From Pseudomonadota bacterium (GTDB taxonomy: Bacteria > Pseudomonadota > Gammaproteobacteria > Xanthomonadales > Xanthomonadaceae): DNA of 64,000 nt. The stretch lies in NCBI GenBank assembly GCA_023419315.1, contig JAEZYE010000050.1, positions 6,380 to 70,379 on the forward strand. The letters are read 5' to 3'. A model generated the notes under the pieces. That model was not told the origin of the DNA. It made no database searches and saw nothing but the letters and a program-made list of their open reading frames with translations. This document shows, in pieces, positions 45,031 through 53,507 of this stretch (within the stretch, counting starts at the first letter, position 1; each line of letters begins with the position of its first letter). The translations under genes were made by a program, and so were the position numbers.

Positions 45031-45639
45031 TCAGCCGACGCCCAGCTGTCCGAGGAAGTGCGGCACGATGCGTGGCTCCATGGCGATCATGAAGAGCACG
45101 CCATACGCCGCGCCTGCCAGATGCGCGCCATGCGCGATGCTGGTGTTGCCACGACGATCCATCCAGATGCTGTACGCCACGTAGAGCACCGCGAACAGGA
45201 TGGCCGGCATCGGGATGACGAAGACGATCAGCCACGTCCACGGCTGCAGCAGGATGAAGCCGAACAGCAGCGCCGACACCGCACCGGACGCGCCGAGCGC
45301 CCGGTAGTCCGCATCCTTCTGGTGCTTGAGATAGGTCGGCAGGATGGAAACCACCAGCGCCGACAGATAGAACAGCGGATATACCCAGGCGCGCCCGGAA
45401 ATCTCCGCGACCATGCGTTCCATGAAGCTGCCGATGAAGTACAGCGTCACCATGTTGAACAGCAGGTGCCACAGATCGGCGTGGATGAGTCCGTATCCGA
45501 TGAAGCGGTCGTACTGCTTGTAGCGATCAATCGCCGGCGGCCACAGGATCAGGCGACCCGCGACGGACGGCGAGCGGAACGCGAACAGCGAGACGATCGT
45601 CGTCACCGCGATCAGCAACAGGGTGATGGGGCTTTGCAT
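45031..45639 (-). CDS. Rhomboid family intramembrane serine protease
   Basis: Inner-membrane protease that cuts membrane proteins within the bilayer. The ATG at 45639 (MQSPITLLLIAVTTIVSLF) gives 202 residues and six membrane segments. Seen: HLLFNMVTLYFIGSFMER with the conserved His-Asn region, GASGAVSALLFG with the catalytic serine, and HGAHLAGAAYGVLF with the catalytic histidine. No extra domain is present. The gene starts eight bases after the stop of the POT transporter gene on the same strand, so the two probably share a transcript. Longer upstream readings run through the transporter gene in another frame and were rejected. Substrate is unknown. Confidence 0.93.
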   Translation of the reverse strand: MQSPITLLLIAVTTIVSLFAFRSPSVAGRLILWPPAIDRYKQYDRFIGYGLIHADLWHLLFNMVTLYFIGSFMERMVAEISGRAWVYPLFYLSALVVSILPTYLKHQKDADYRALGASGAVSALLFGFILLQPWTWLIVFVIPMPAILFAVLYVAYSIWMDRRGNTSIAHGAHLAGAAYGVLFMIAMEPRIVPHFLGQLGVG

Positions 45640-45647
45640 GGTATTCC

Positions 45648-47270
45648 TCAGGCGGCGCGGTAGTTGTCCTGCATCGGGTAGCGCCGTGCATACAGGGCGA
45701 ACGCCAGCGCCGCCACGAAGGCGAAGCCGGCGAAAAAGAACATCAGGAAGGCGTTCTCGCTCAGGCCGGTGCTGGCGATGTGCGCGGTGACGGTTTCGTT
45801 GCGCACGCCCGCGTTGGTGAGCAGCACCCACAGGCCGCCGAACGTGCTGGTCAGGTACCAGAAGGCCATGATCACGCCCTTCATCGCCTGCGTCGCCTGG
45901 CTGTACGCGAACTCCAGTGCGGTGGCCGACACCAGCACTTCGCCGAAGGTCAGCAACGCATACGGCAGGATCTGCCAGGCCAGCGAAACCGGATCGCCGC
46001 CGTCCATCCACAGTTGCAGCATGCCGGCGAAAATCCAGGCCACGCCGGAAAACGCGATGCCCCAGCCCATGCGCTTGAGCGGCGTCGGCTCGAAACCCAT
46101 CTTCCGCAACGCCGGGTACAGCACCAGGTTGTTGAACGGAATCAGCAGCATGATCAGCAGCGGATTCAGCGCCTGCATCTGCGAGGCTTCCTTGATCAGC
46201 CAACTCGGCCACCACGCGGCCTCGTGCGGGATCATCATGCGGTTGCCCTGCAACACCCAGGTCGAGGCCTTCTGATCGAACAGTGACCAGAACGGTGTCA
46301 CCAGTGCGAACACGATCAGGATGCGCAGCACGGCGCGCACGCTGTCCACGGCGGCATCCGGGTGATGGCCGCGCGCGCGTTCGAGTTGCAGCGAAGCGCC
46401 CCACCCGCCCAGGCCGATCAGCACGCCCAGCGACAGACAGGCGGTGATCACGAAGCCGAACGATTCGGGCCACACGCCGGACATCACGCCGGTCGCGGTC
46501 AACGCCCACGCCAGCAGCATTCCGATGGCGAGCACCACGCCGCCCGTCGCGACGAAATGGCCGGGACGGCCCTCTCCCGCACGCTGCGCCTTCAGCGCCG
46601 TCATCACGACGCGCATGAATCCATCCGGATCCGCGCCCGACGGCGGCACGTTGACGTACTGGCGGCGGCCCAGCCAGAAGATGAAGGTCGCCAGGAACAT
46701 CAGCAGGCCGGGAATGCCGAACGCCACCGCAGGTCCATAGCTGCGCAGGAACAGCGGCATCAGCAGGGACGCGAAGAACGAGCCGAAGTTGATCGTCCAG
46801 TAGAACGCGTCGAACACGAGCTTGGCCTTGCTCTTGTTGCTCTGGTCGAACTGGTCCCCGACGAAGGACACCACCAGCGGCTTGATGCCGCCGGAGCCCA
46901 GCGCGATCAGGAACAGGCCGGTATAGAAACCGGTGCGGTCGTTCTCGAACAACGCCAGGCACGCGTGGCCGGCGCAGTAGATCAGCGAGAACCAGAGCAC
47001 CGTGTTGTATTTGCCGAAATAGCGATCCGACAGCCAGCCGCCCAGCAGCGGGAAGAAATAGACGCCGATGACGAAGCTGTGGAAAACGTCCTTGGCCGCG
47101 CCTTCGCGATCGGCTTCAGGCAGATAGGCCAGCAGGATGCTGCTGGCGAGGAACTGCACCAGGATGTTGCGCATCCCGTAGAAGCTGAAACGTTCGCAGG
47201 CCTCGTTGCCGATGATGTAGGGAATCTGGCGCGGCAGCCGGCCGGCACTCGTCTCGCTCGTCGTGGTCAT
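45648..47270 (-). CDS. POT family proton-dependent oligopeptide transporter
   Basis: Inner-membrane symporter that imports di- and tripeptides with protons. The ATG at 47270 (MTTTSETSAGRLPRQIPYI) gives 540 residues and about twelve to fourteen membrane segments. Seen: NEACERFSFYGMRNILVQFL, of which ERFSFYGMR is the ExxERFxYYG proton-coupling signature, GGWLSDRYFGKYNTV, GSGGIKPLVVSFVGDQF, and FYWTINFGSFFA, the second PTR2 signature. It is divergent from the M14 peptidase gene, which is consistent with local use of peptides. Peptide length preference cannot be read from sequence. Confidence 0.94.
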   Translation of the reverse strand: MTTTSETSAGRLPRQIPYIIGNEACERFSFYGMRNILVQFLASSILLAYLPEADREGAAKDVFHSFVIGVYFFPLLGGWLSDRYFGKYNTVLWFSLIYCAGHACLALFENDRTGFYTGLFLIALGSGGIKPLVVSFVGDQFDQSNKSKAKLVFDAFYWTINFGSFFASLLMPLFLRSYGPAVAFGIPGLLMFLATFIFWLGRRQYVNVPPSGADPDGFMRVVMTALKAQRAGEGRPGHFVATGGVVLAIGMLLAWALTATGVMSGVWPESFGFVITACLSLGVLIGLGGWGASLQLERARGHHPDAAVDSVRAVLRILIVFALVTPFWSLFDQKASTWVLQGNRMMIPHEAAWWPSWLIKEASQMQALNPLLIMLLIPFNNLVLYPALRKMGFEPTPLKRMGWGIAFSGVAWIFAGMLQLWMDGGDPVSLAWQILPYALLTFGEVLVSATALEFAYSQATQAMKGVIMAFWYLTSTFGGLWVLLTNAGVRNETVTAHIASTGLSENAFLMFFFAGFAFVAALAFALYARRYPMQDNYRAA

Positions 47271-47404
47271 CCGGTGTTCCGGTGGCAAATTGGCTGGAAG
47301 GTTACCGGATCCTCCTCGGGGGGTCGAACCTCGTCGGTCATGGTGGGCGCGGGCGCTTCAGGCAGGCATCATCGCGACTTTCATCCGCTTCCAGACTCGC
47401 GCCC

Positions 47405-49168
47405 ATGATCCGTCCGCTCTGCGCCGCCCTGCTGTTCGCCCTCGTCCCGGCGGCCTTCGCCGACACCCCGGATGCCGGACTGGGCACCGTGTCCGAACGT
47501 TCCGGCTTCACCCGCACGGGCCGCTACGACGAAGTCATCGCACTCTGCGAACGCTTCGCGCGCGCGTATCCGAAGTCGGTGCGGTGCATCGAATTCGGCA
47601 CGACGCCGGAAGGCCGCCCGATGAAGGCGCTGGTGATGTCCAACCGCAATGCGTGGACGCCGGATCAGGCGCGGCGGCAGAAGCTGCCGGTCGTGCTGAT
47701 CCAGGGCGGCATCCACGCGGGCGAAATCGACGGCAAGGATGCGGGCTTCCTCGCCCTGCGCGACGTGCTCGAAGGCAAGGCCGCCAGCGGCGCGCTCGAC
47801 AAGCTGGTGTGGATCTTCGTGCCCGTGTTCAACGTTGACGGCCATGAACGCTTCGGCGCATGGAACCGTCCCAACCAGCGCGGTCCCGAGGAAATGGGCT
47901 GGCGTGTCACCGCGCAGAACTACAACCTCAACCGCGACTACGTGAAAGCGGATGCGCCGGAGATGCAGGCGATGCTGCGCCTCGTCCAGCAATGGGATCC
48001 GCTGGCCTACGTGGATCTGCACGCCACCGACGGCGCGCAGTTCGAACATGACATCTCCGTGCAGGTCGAGCCCGTGCATGCCGGCGACGATGGCCTGCGC
48101 GATGCCGGTCGCGCGTTGCGTGACGGCGTCATCGGCGATCTGGCGAAGAGCGGATCGCTGCCGCTGCCGTATTACCCGTCATTCGTCGTCGGTGACGACC
48201 CCTCCTCCGGTTTCGAGGATGGCGTGGCGACGCCGCGTTTCTCCCACGGCTATTTCCTGCTGCGCAACCGCATCGGCATGCTGGTCGAAACGCACTCCTG
48301 GAAGGAATACCCGGTGCGCGTGCGGATCACGCGCAACACCATCGTGTCGGTGCTGGAGCATGTCGCGCGCAAGGGCGACGCCTGGCTGGCCGCGGCGCAG
48401 GCCGCCGATCAGGCTGCCGCGCAACTGGCCGGCAAGCCGGTCCCGATGACGTGGGCGGCCAGCGACAAGACCCGCACGGTCGAATTCCGCGGTTACGCGT
48501 ACACGCGCACGCCGTCCGACGTGTCCGGTGCGCTGATGACGCGCTACGACGAAAAGACGCCGCAGATCTGGAAGGTGCCGATGCGGGACGATCTGCATCC
48601 GGCGCTCACCGTCACCGCGCCCGCGGCGGGCTACATCGTGCCGGCCGCGCATGCCGCGTGGGTCACGGAAAAGCTGCGCCAGCACGGCGTCGAGTTCCGC
48701 CGCATCGCCGCGCGCCCGCAATCCACCGTCGAGACCTTCCGCGCCACGCGCACGCAATTCGGCGCGCAGCCGGTGGAAACCCACCAGCGCCTGACGCTGG
48801 AAGGCCAGTGGAAGCCGGAAAGCCGCGACATTCCCGCAGGCTCGCTGTTCGTCCCGATCCAGCAGCCGAAAGCGCGGCTGGTAATGGCGTTGCTGGAGCC
48901 GCAGGCGCCGGATTCGCTCGCGGCCTGGGGCGGGTTCAACAGCGCCTTCGAACGAAAGGAGTACATGGAGGACTACGTCGCCGAGGGCGTCGCACGCCAG
49001 ATGCTCAAGGATCCGGCCGTCAAGGCCGCGTTCGACGAGAAGCTGAAGAACGATCCGGCCTTCGCGAAGGATCCGAACGCGCGCCTGGAGTTCTTCTACC
49101 GCCGCCATTCGGCCTGGGACGAACGGTACAACCTGTACCCGGTGATGCGCGTCGACACCGCGCCCTGA
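47405..49168 (+). CDS. Exported M14 family zinc carboxypeptidase
   Basis: Peptidase of the M14 metallocarboxypeptidase family, exported by a signal peptide (MIRPLCAALLFALVPAAFA, cut about residue 19). It has 587 residues from the ATG at 47405. Seen: the HxxE zinc site GGIHAGEIDG (His104, Glu107), substrate residues in FNVDGHERF and NYNLNRDY (about 172-179), the third zinc ligand in DLHATDG (His206), and the catalytic Glu in LVETHSWKEY. The C-terminal 240 residues are less familiar and probably form one or two beta-rich domains. It sits divergent to the peptide transporter; together with the M3 peptidase it adds to the periplasmic peptide-degrading set. Exact cleavage preference is unknown. 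Confidence 0.91.
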   Translation: MIRPLCAALLFALVPAAFADTPDAGLGTVSERSGFTRTGRYDEVIALCERFARAYPKSVRCIEFGTTPEGRPMKALVMSNRNAWTPDQARRQKLPVVLIQGGIHAGEIDGKDAGFLALRDVLEGKAASGALDKLVWIFVPVFNVDGHERFGAWNRPNQRGPEEMGWRVTAQNYNLNRDYVKADAPEMQAMLRLVQQWDPLAYVDLHATDGAQFEHDISVQVEPVHAGDDGLRDAGRALRDGVIGDLAKSGSLPLPYYPSFVVGDDPSSGFEDGVATPRFSHGYFLLRNRIGMLVETHSWKEYPVRVRITRNTIVSVLEHVARKGDAWLAAAQAADQAAAQLAGKPVPMTWAASDKTRTVEFRGYAYTRTPSDVSGALMTRYDEKTPQIWKVPMRDDLHPALTVTAPAAGYIVPAAHAAWVTEKLRQHGVEFRRIAARPQSTVETFRATRTQFGAQPVETHQRLTLEGQWKPESRDIPAGSLFVPIQQPKARLVMALLEPQAPDSLAAWGGFNSAFERKEYMEDYVAEGVARQMLKDPAVKAAFDEKLKNDPAFAKDPNARLEFFYRRHSAWDERYNLYPVMRVDTAP

Positions 49169-49218
49169 GCGCGCCCCAAATGGTTGCGCCGCTTTCCGCG
49201 GCGCGCACTGCGCCGCGG

Positions 49219-49971
49219 CTATTCCAGCCGCATCACGCCCCGGCCTGGCTCCACGTTGCCCAGCGTCCGCTCGCAGACGGGCGCACCCAGCGAAACCAGG
49301 ACATCACGTTGCTGCGCCACCGGCGTGCGCAGCGTCTTCTCTTCGAACACCGCCAGGTGCTTGAACGGCTGTAATCCGAGCACGCGTTCGACATACGCGG
49401 CGGTCCGCGGCCAGCGAGCAGGATCCACGTGGTAGCGCACGAACGCGGCATTGCGGAAGAACGAGGCGATGGCAATGTCGGCCACGCTGATCGAATCGAA
49501 CAGGAAGCCGGCCTCCGGCAGCTGCGATTCCAGATAGTCGAGCGCGGACGGCAAGTCATGATCGCGTGCGCGCTGCACCACCGCTTCATCGGTGGCTTCG
49601 TTGAACAGATACCGCTTCACGCCGACCTGGTAGAACATCCCCCAGATGATCACGTCGCCCAGCCGGGAATCGGCGAACTCCTCCAGCCAGCGCGCCCGCG
49701 CACGATCACGCGGCGTGCGTGGATACAGCGACGGTTCCGGCCGGGATTCTTCCAGGTATTCGCAGATGACGGTGGAATCGTTGACGGTGACCTCGCCGTC
49801 GATCAGCACCGGCACCCGCCGCAGCGGGCTGATGCGGCTGAACTCGTCATCGCCGATGAAGGGCGCGAACGGATCGATGCGGTAGTCGATCCCCTTGAGT
49901 TCCAGGCACACCAGCACCTTGCGGACATAGGGCGACAGATAGTTGCCGATGACGATTACGTGCGACGGCAT
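49219..49971 (-). CDS. Glutathione S-transferase family protein
   Basis: Cytoplasmic GST-like protein, 250 residues from the ATG at 49971 (MPSHVIVIGNYLSPYVRKVL). Seen: the thioredoxin-fold N-terminus with SPYVRKVLVCLELKG, the cis-proline VPVLIDG and the glutathione-binding DSTVICEYLEE, then an all-helical C-terminal domain with SVADIAIASFFRNA. The active-site serine or tyrosine is probably Ser in NYLSPYV. It is a single gene between the M14 peptidase and the ZIP transporter. Substrate is not inferable. Confidence 0.92.
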   Translation of the reverse strand: MPSHVIVIGNYLSPYVRKVLVCLELKGIDYRIDPFAPFIGDDEFSRISPLRRVPVLIDGEVTVNDSTVICEYLEESRPEPSLYPRTPRDRARARWLEEFADSRLGDVIIWGMFYQVGVKRYLFNEATDEAVVQRARDHDLPSALDYLESQLPEAGFLFDSISVADIAIASFFRNAAFVRYHVDPARWPRTAAYVERVLGLQPFKHLAVFEEKTLRTPVAQQRDVLVSLGAPVCERTLGNVEPGRGVMRLE

Positions 49972-50053
49972 GCGGTTCTCCGGTGCGTGCATGCGCGCGG
50001 CATGCGGACGAAAGCCCGCGAAGCCTGCGTGGCGGACACGGTGCGGGTCAAGC

Positions 50054-50938
50054 TCAGCCCAGCGCGGTGTCCAGCGTCATCATCAGGCAGAAACCGATCG
50101 CCAGGCCGAGCGTGGCGGTGCCGCCATGCCCGTTGCGGTTGGATTCGGGGATCACGCTGTGCGCCACCGCCGTCAACATCGCGCCCGCGGCGAATGCCAA
50201 CCCCCACGGCAACATCTGAGCCGATACGGTCACCGCCCAGGCGCTCGCCACCGAAGCCAACGGCTCTACAACGCCGGTGAACGCGCCGATGAACACCGCT
50301 TTCGCGCGCGCCATTCCCGCTCCTGCGAGGATCAGCGCCACGACCAGGCCTTCCGGAACGTCCTGCAGCGCGATGCCCATCGCCAGTCCATCGGCGCCTT
50401 CCAGCCGTCCGCCCGCAGCGACGCCGACCGCCATGCCTTCCGGCACGTTGTGCAGGAGGATCGCGAACACGAACACCAGCACGCGCGTCGGTACGAGGGG
50501 TGCATTGGGATGTTGCGGATCGCGCGGGTCGTCGCCGAGTACGCGATCCAGCGCGAGCAACGCCAGCGCACCCACCAGCACGCCCGCGCTGATCACGCCC
50601 GCCGATTGCCAGGCATCGAAGCCGATCGATTGCGCCGCATCCAGTCCCGGCAGCACCAGCGAGAATGCGGTCGCCGCCAGCATCACGCCCGCGCCGAAAC
50701 CCAGCAGCGCATCGGACAAGCGCTGCGGCAATCCGCGCACCACCAGCACCGGCAGCGCGCCCAGCGCGGTCGCCAGCGCACACAACGCTCCGCCGCGCAG
50801 ACCGGCCATGCCCCCCTGCGCCTGCGGTGTCGCCTGCGTCATGAACCACAGCGACGCCAGCAGGATCAAACCGGTGGCCGCGAGATACGGCCAGGCAATC
50901 GCCTGTCGAAAAGCCAACGGTTGCAGCACGCGATTCAT
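50054..50938 (-). CDS. ZIP family divalent metal transporter
   Basis: Inner-membrane transporter for zinc or related divalent metals, 294 residues from the ATG at 50938 (MNRVLQPLAFRQAIAWPY). About eight membrane segments. Seen: LLHNVPEGMAVGVAAGG in segment four and ALQDVPEGLVVALILAG in segment five, the paired His/Glu metal-binding motifs of ZIP proteins, with the loop between segments three and four carrying Asp/His-rich DDPRDPQHP. A closing GHGGTATLGLAIGF is typical. Direction and metal are uncertain, as ZIP members can be low-affinity or non-selective. It is a single gene. Confidence 0.92.
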   Translation of the reverse strand: MNRVLQPLAFRQAIAWPYLAATGLILLASLWFMTQATPQAQGGMAGLRGGALCALATALGALPVLVVRGLPQRLSDALLGFGAGVMLAATAFSLVLPGLDAAQSIGFDAWQSAGVISAGVLVGALALLALDRVLGDDPRDPQHPNAPLVPTRVLVFVFAILLHNVPEGMAVGVAAGGRLEGADGLAMGIALQDVPEGLVVALILAGAGMARAKAVFIGAFTGVVEPLASVASAWAVTVSAQMLPWGLAFAAGAMLTAVAHSVIPESNRNGHGGTATLGLAIGFCLMMTLDTALG

Positions 50939-51060
50939 GGGGCGGCGGACTCCGCGGGAATCGGTTCTCGTGCGACGGGTCGCCGAACCGGATGCGGCGA
51001 TACTACGCCGCGCAACGTCGAGGCTCCATTCACCGATGCCGATGGCAACGTTCGGCGCGA

Positions 51061-51666
51061 TCAATCGCGCTCGTATTTCCAGTGCCGCGTGCGCCCTTCG
51101 GCCAGCCATTCGATTGCCTGCGCCAGGCGCCGCTGCCGCGTTTCCTCGCGCTTGGCTTCGGTAAGCCACTCGATGTAATCGCGGCGCTGGCTCGACGAGA
51201 AACCGGCGAAGTGATCCGCAGCGCGGCGGTTGCGCGCCAGCGCAGCCTGCAGGTCCTCGGGCGCGGCGAGTTCGGGGCGGGACCGTACCGGCCTGCGCGG
51301 CATTCTGTTCTCGACGGGCACTCCATTCAGTTGCATCGCTTTGTGCACGAGCGCGATGAATTCCTGCTTCGCCGGCACATCGGCCACGGCGCGCAGGCGT
51401 CCCAGGCTGCCCATGCCGTCGCGCGGCGCCGCCTGGCCCATGACCTCGGCGTGTTTCCAGAACCCGAACGAAGCGTGCTGTTTGAAGGCCGCCATGTTGC
51501 CCAGGATGCCGCCCGCATCGGTGAAGAACGGCATGCTCCACTTCATCGTTTCCTGCACCTGCGGACAGGCCTCGTGCACGAGCGTGCGCAGGCGTTCGAG
51601 GATGGGCTGCGCGAACGGTGCGGCAGCGGCGATGTAGGCATCCACGCGGGGATCTCGGCTTGCCAT
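51061..51666 (-). CDS. DUF1801/YdeI-type protein
   Basis: Soluble protein of 201 residues from the ATG at 51666 (MASRDPRVDAYIAAAAPF). The N-terminal half is a DUF1801-like domain with VQETMKWSMPFFTDAGGILGNMAAFKQHASFGFWK, of which MKWSMPFF is the conserved core, and the C-terminal half is the YdeI/OmpD-associated helical bundle (FAGFSSSQRRDYIEWLTEAKREETRQRRL). This fusion is common. Similar proteins in Bacillus are linked to cationic peptide resistance, but the biochemical role is not known. Divergent from the MliC-like operon. Confidence 0.88.
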   Translation of the reverse strand: MASRDPRVDAYIAAAAPFAQPILERLRTLVHEACPQVQETMKWSMPFFTDAGGILGNMAAFKQHASFGFWKHAEVMGQAAPRDGMGSLGRLRAVADVPAKQEFIALVHKAMQLNGVPVENRMPRRPVRSRPELAAPEDLQAALARNRRAADHFAGFSSSQRRDYIEWLTEAKREETRQRRLAQAIEWLAEGRTRHWKYERD

Positions 51667-51790
51667 GCGAACTCCGGAACGTTTGTGCCCGCGCAGTGTA
51701 TGCACCCTTTCGCGCGCCGCCACATCCTCACGATTCATGAAGCCGGCGCTCGCTATGCTCGCGCTTTCCCTGCGCCGGGTTCTCCAAGGC

Positions 51791-52453
51791 ATGTCGCACA
51801 AAGTCGTTGTCGCTCTTGTTCTCTCGTCCCTGCTCGCGGCCTGCCAATCGGCACCGCGCGAATCCGCACCCGCGCCGACGACGGCCGTGCTGCGCAGCCA
51901 ATGGCAATGCGGCGATCTGCGCGTGCAGGCCGATTTCGATACCGGCAACACCGACCGCGTCACGCTGGCATTTGATGGACGGCAATTGATCCTGCCGCAC
52001 GCCGTCGCCGCTTCCGGCGCCCGTTACGCCGACGCCACGGGCAACGAGTTCTGGACCAAGGGCGGCGAAGGCCGTCTGAATCTCCAGGGCCAGCCGGGCC
52101 GCACGTGCGTGCGCTCCGACGATGCCGCTTCCCCGTGGGACGCCGCCGCCGCGCGTGGTATCCGCTTCCGCGCCGTCGGCAACGAACCCGGCTGGCTGGT
52201 CGAAGTCGGCGGTGGCAAGACGCCGCAATTGCGCGCGCAGCTCGACTACGGGCAACGCATGCTGGACATCGCAACGACCGAAGCCAGCCTGGATCACTAT
52301 CGCGGCACCACCGATGACGGCGCCGCCGTGGACCTCAGCGTGCAACGACGCAGCTGCCAGGACGTGATGAGTGGTGAATCGTTCCCCGCCACCGCGGTGT
52401 TGCGCGTGGGCACGAACGAATATCGCGGCTGCGGCCGCCACCTGCCGGAGTAA
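51791..52453 (+). CDS. MliC-like lysozyme-inhibitor lipoprotein with COG3650 domain
   Basis: Exported lipoprotein of 220 residues. From the ATG at 51791 the signal MSHKVVVALVLSSLLAAC ends with lipobox LAAC (Cys18). Residues about 37-95 resemble MliC: WQCGDLRVQADFD, then a C-terminal ATGNEFWTKGGEGRL-type stretch. Residues about 118-220 look like the COG3650 domain (GIRFRAVGNEPGWLVEVGG and the closing CQDVMSGESFPATAVL). MliC proteins inhibit c-type lysozyme in the periplasm. The barnase-like gene starts only three bases after its stop, so the two are an operon. Whether it inhibits lysozyme or has another envelope role is not proven. Confidence 0.87.
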   Translation: MSHKVVVALVLSSLLAACQSAPRESAPAPTTAVLRSQWQCGDLRVQADFDTGNTDRVTLAFDGRQLILPHAVAASGARYADATGNEFWTKGGEGRLNLQGQPGRTCVRSDDAASPWDAAAARGIRFRAVGNEPGWLVEVGGGKTPQLRAQLDYGQRMLDIATTEASLDHYRGTTDDGAAVDLSVQRRSCQDVMSGESFPATAVLRVGTNEYRGCGRHLPE

Positions 52454-52456
52454 CCG

Positions 52457-53026
52457 ATGCCGCGTCGTTCTCGACATCGCAACCGTGGATCCGGACTGCG
52501 CGCCGGCACGTTGATCGCGGTCCTGCTGCTTCTGGTGGCGGGCGCCTGGTTCTGGCAGCGTGATGCACGCGAAACCGCCAGCGAAACCGCGGCGGCATCC
52601 ACGCCGAGCGCCGACGCGGACCGGCGTGAAGCCACGCTGGCGCTGCCCCCCGCGGATTCCGTGCCGCTCGGGGAAGCGACCGTCGCGGCTCCGGCTCCGC
52701 CGCCGCCGTCATCGACCGCGCCGCGTCCGGCCACCGCCCTGCCCGGTTTCCTGCCCGCCGAAGCGCGCGAGACATTGCGCCTCATCGCCAGCGACGGACC
52801 GTTTCCGCATCGTCAGGACGGCACCGTCTTCGGCAATCGCGAAGGCCGCCTGCCGAAGCGCGAACGCGGCTTCTATCGCGAATACACCGTGGAGACGCCC
52901 GGCCTGGGCCACCGTGGCGCGCGCCGCATCGTGACCGGAGGACGGCCGCCGTCGGAGTACTACTACACCGACGATCATTACGAGAGTTTCCGCCGCTTCG
53001 ACGTGCCCGCGCAGGTGAGGCCATGA
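52457..53026 (+). CDS. Membrane-anchored or secreted guanyl-specific ribonuclease (barnase/RNase Sa type)
   Basis: RNA-cleaving enzyme of the bacterial N1/T1 (barnase, RNase Sa) family. It has 189 residues: a basic N-terminus, a hydrophobic stretch (about 17-33) that is a signal anchor or uncleaved signal, a Pro/Ala linker to about 95, and the catalytic domain (about 97-189). The full catalytic set is in place: Glu142 in FYREYTVETPG, Arg153 and Arg157 in GHRGARRIV, and His174 in TDDHYESF, aligning with Glu54, Arg65, Arg69 and His85 of RNase Sa. It is translationally coupled at its end to a barstar-family gene (four-base overlap). Preference for guanine is inferred from family. No delivery domain is seen. 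Confidence 0.93.
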   Translation: MPRRSRHRNRGSGLRAGTLIAVLLLLVAGAWFWQRDARETASETAAASTPSADADRREATLALPPADSVPLGEATVAAPAPPPPSSTAPRPATALPGFLPAEARETLRLIASDGPFPHRQDGTVFGNREGRLPKRERGFYREYTVETPGLGHRGARRIVTGGRPPSEYYYTDDHYESFRRFDVPAQVRP

Positions 53027-53457
53027 GCGCCTCCGGCTTTGACACGGGGCTGGGCGATGCGTCCAATGCCGGCGTCTTCTTCGTCACCGCCGGCGATCTC
53101 GACATGCTGACCGTGGCCGGTCGCGACGCCGGCCTGCGCGTGTGCCGGCTGGATCTGTCCGGCTGCGACAGCAAGGCCGCGTTGCTGCTGCGCATCGCCA
53201 CCCAGCTCGATTTCCCCGACAGCAGTGGCCGCAACTGGGATGCGCTGGCCGACAGCCTGCGCGATCTCGGCTGGCTGCCGGCCGCCGGTTACGTGCTGCT
53301 GCTGGACCAGGCCACGGATCTGCGCGATCGCGAGGAAGCGAGTTTCGACACGCTGCTCGACATCCTCAACGAGGCCGCCCTGTTCTGGGCCGGGCAGGAC
53401 GTGCCGTTCTGGGCGTTCGTGGCGCTGAACGAATCGGAGTTCGACGAACAGCACTGA
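53023..53457 (+). CDS. Barstar-family ribonuclease inhibitor
   Basis: Cytoplasmic inhibitor of barnase-type RNase, 144 residues, longer than Bacillus barstar (90) through an N-terminal extension of about 30. Seen: the conserved FFVTAGDLDML start of the core, CRLDLSGCDSKAALLLRIATQLDFP, and SSGRNWDALADSLRDLGWLPAAG, of which NWDAL and its acidic helix form the part that plugs the RNase active site. Its ATG overlaps the RNase stop by four bases. It should protect the producing cell from RNase that has not been exported. Confidence 0.92.
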   Translation: MSASGFDTGLGDASNAGVFFVTAGDLDMLTVAGRDAGLRVCRLDLSGCDSKAALLLRIATQLDFPDSSGRNWDALADSLRDLGWLPAAGYVLLLDQATDLRDREEASFDTLLDILNEAALFWAGQDVPFWAFVALNESEFDEQH

Positions 53458-53507
53458 ATATCCATCGCGCCCCTTCGCAGCCGCGCGCGCAGCTGCGATC
53501 ATGCCGC

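Noticed and set aside
45031..46962. Rhomboid reading frame extended upstream to about 643 codons
   Set aside because: The extension runs through the POT transporter gene in another frame and resembles nothing. The ATG at 45639 gives a normal rhomboid.
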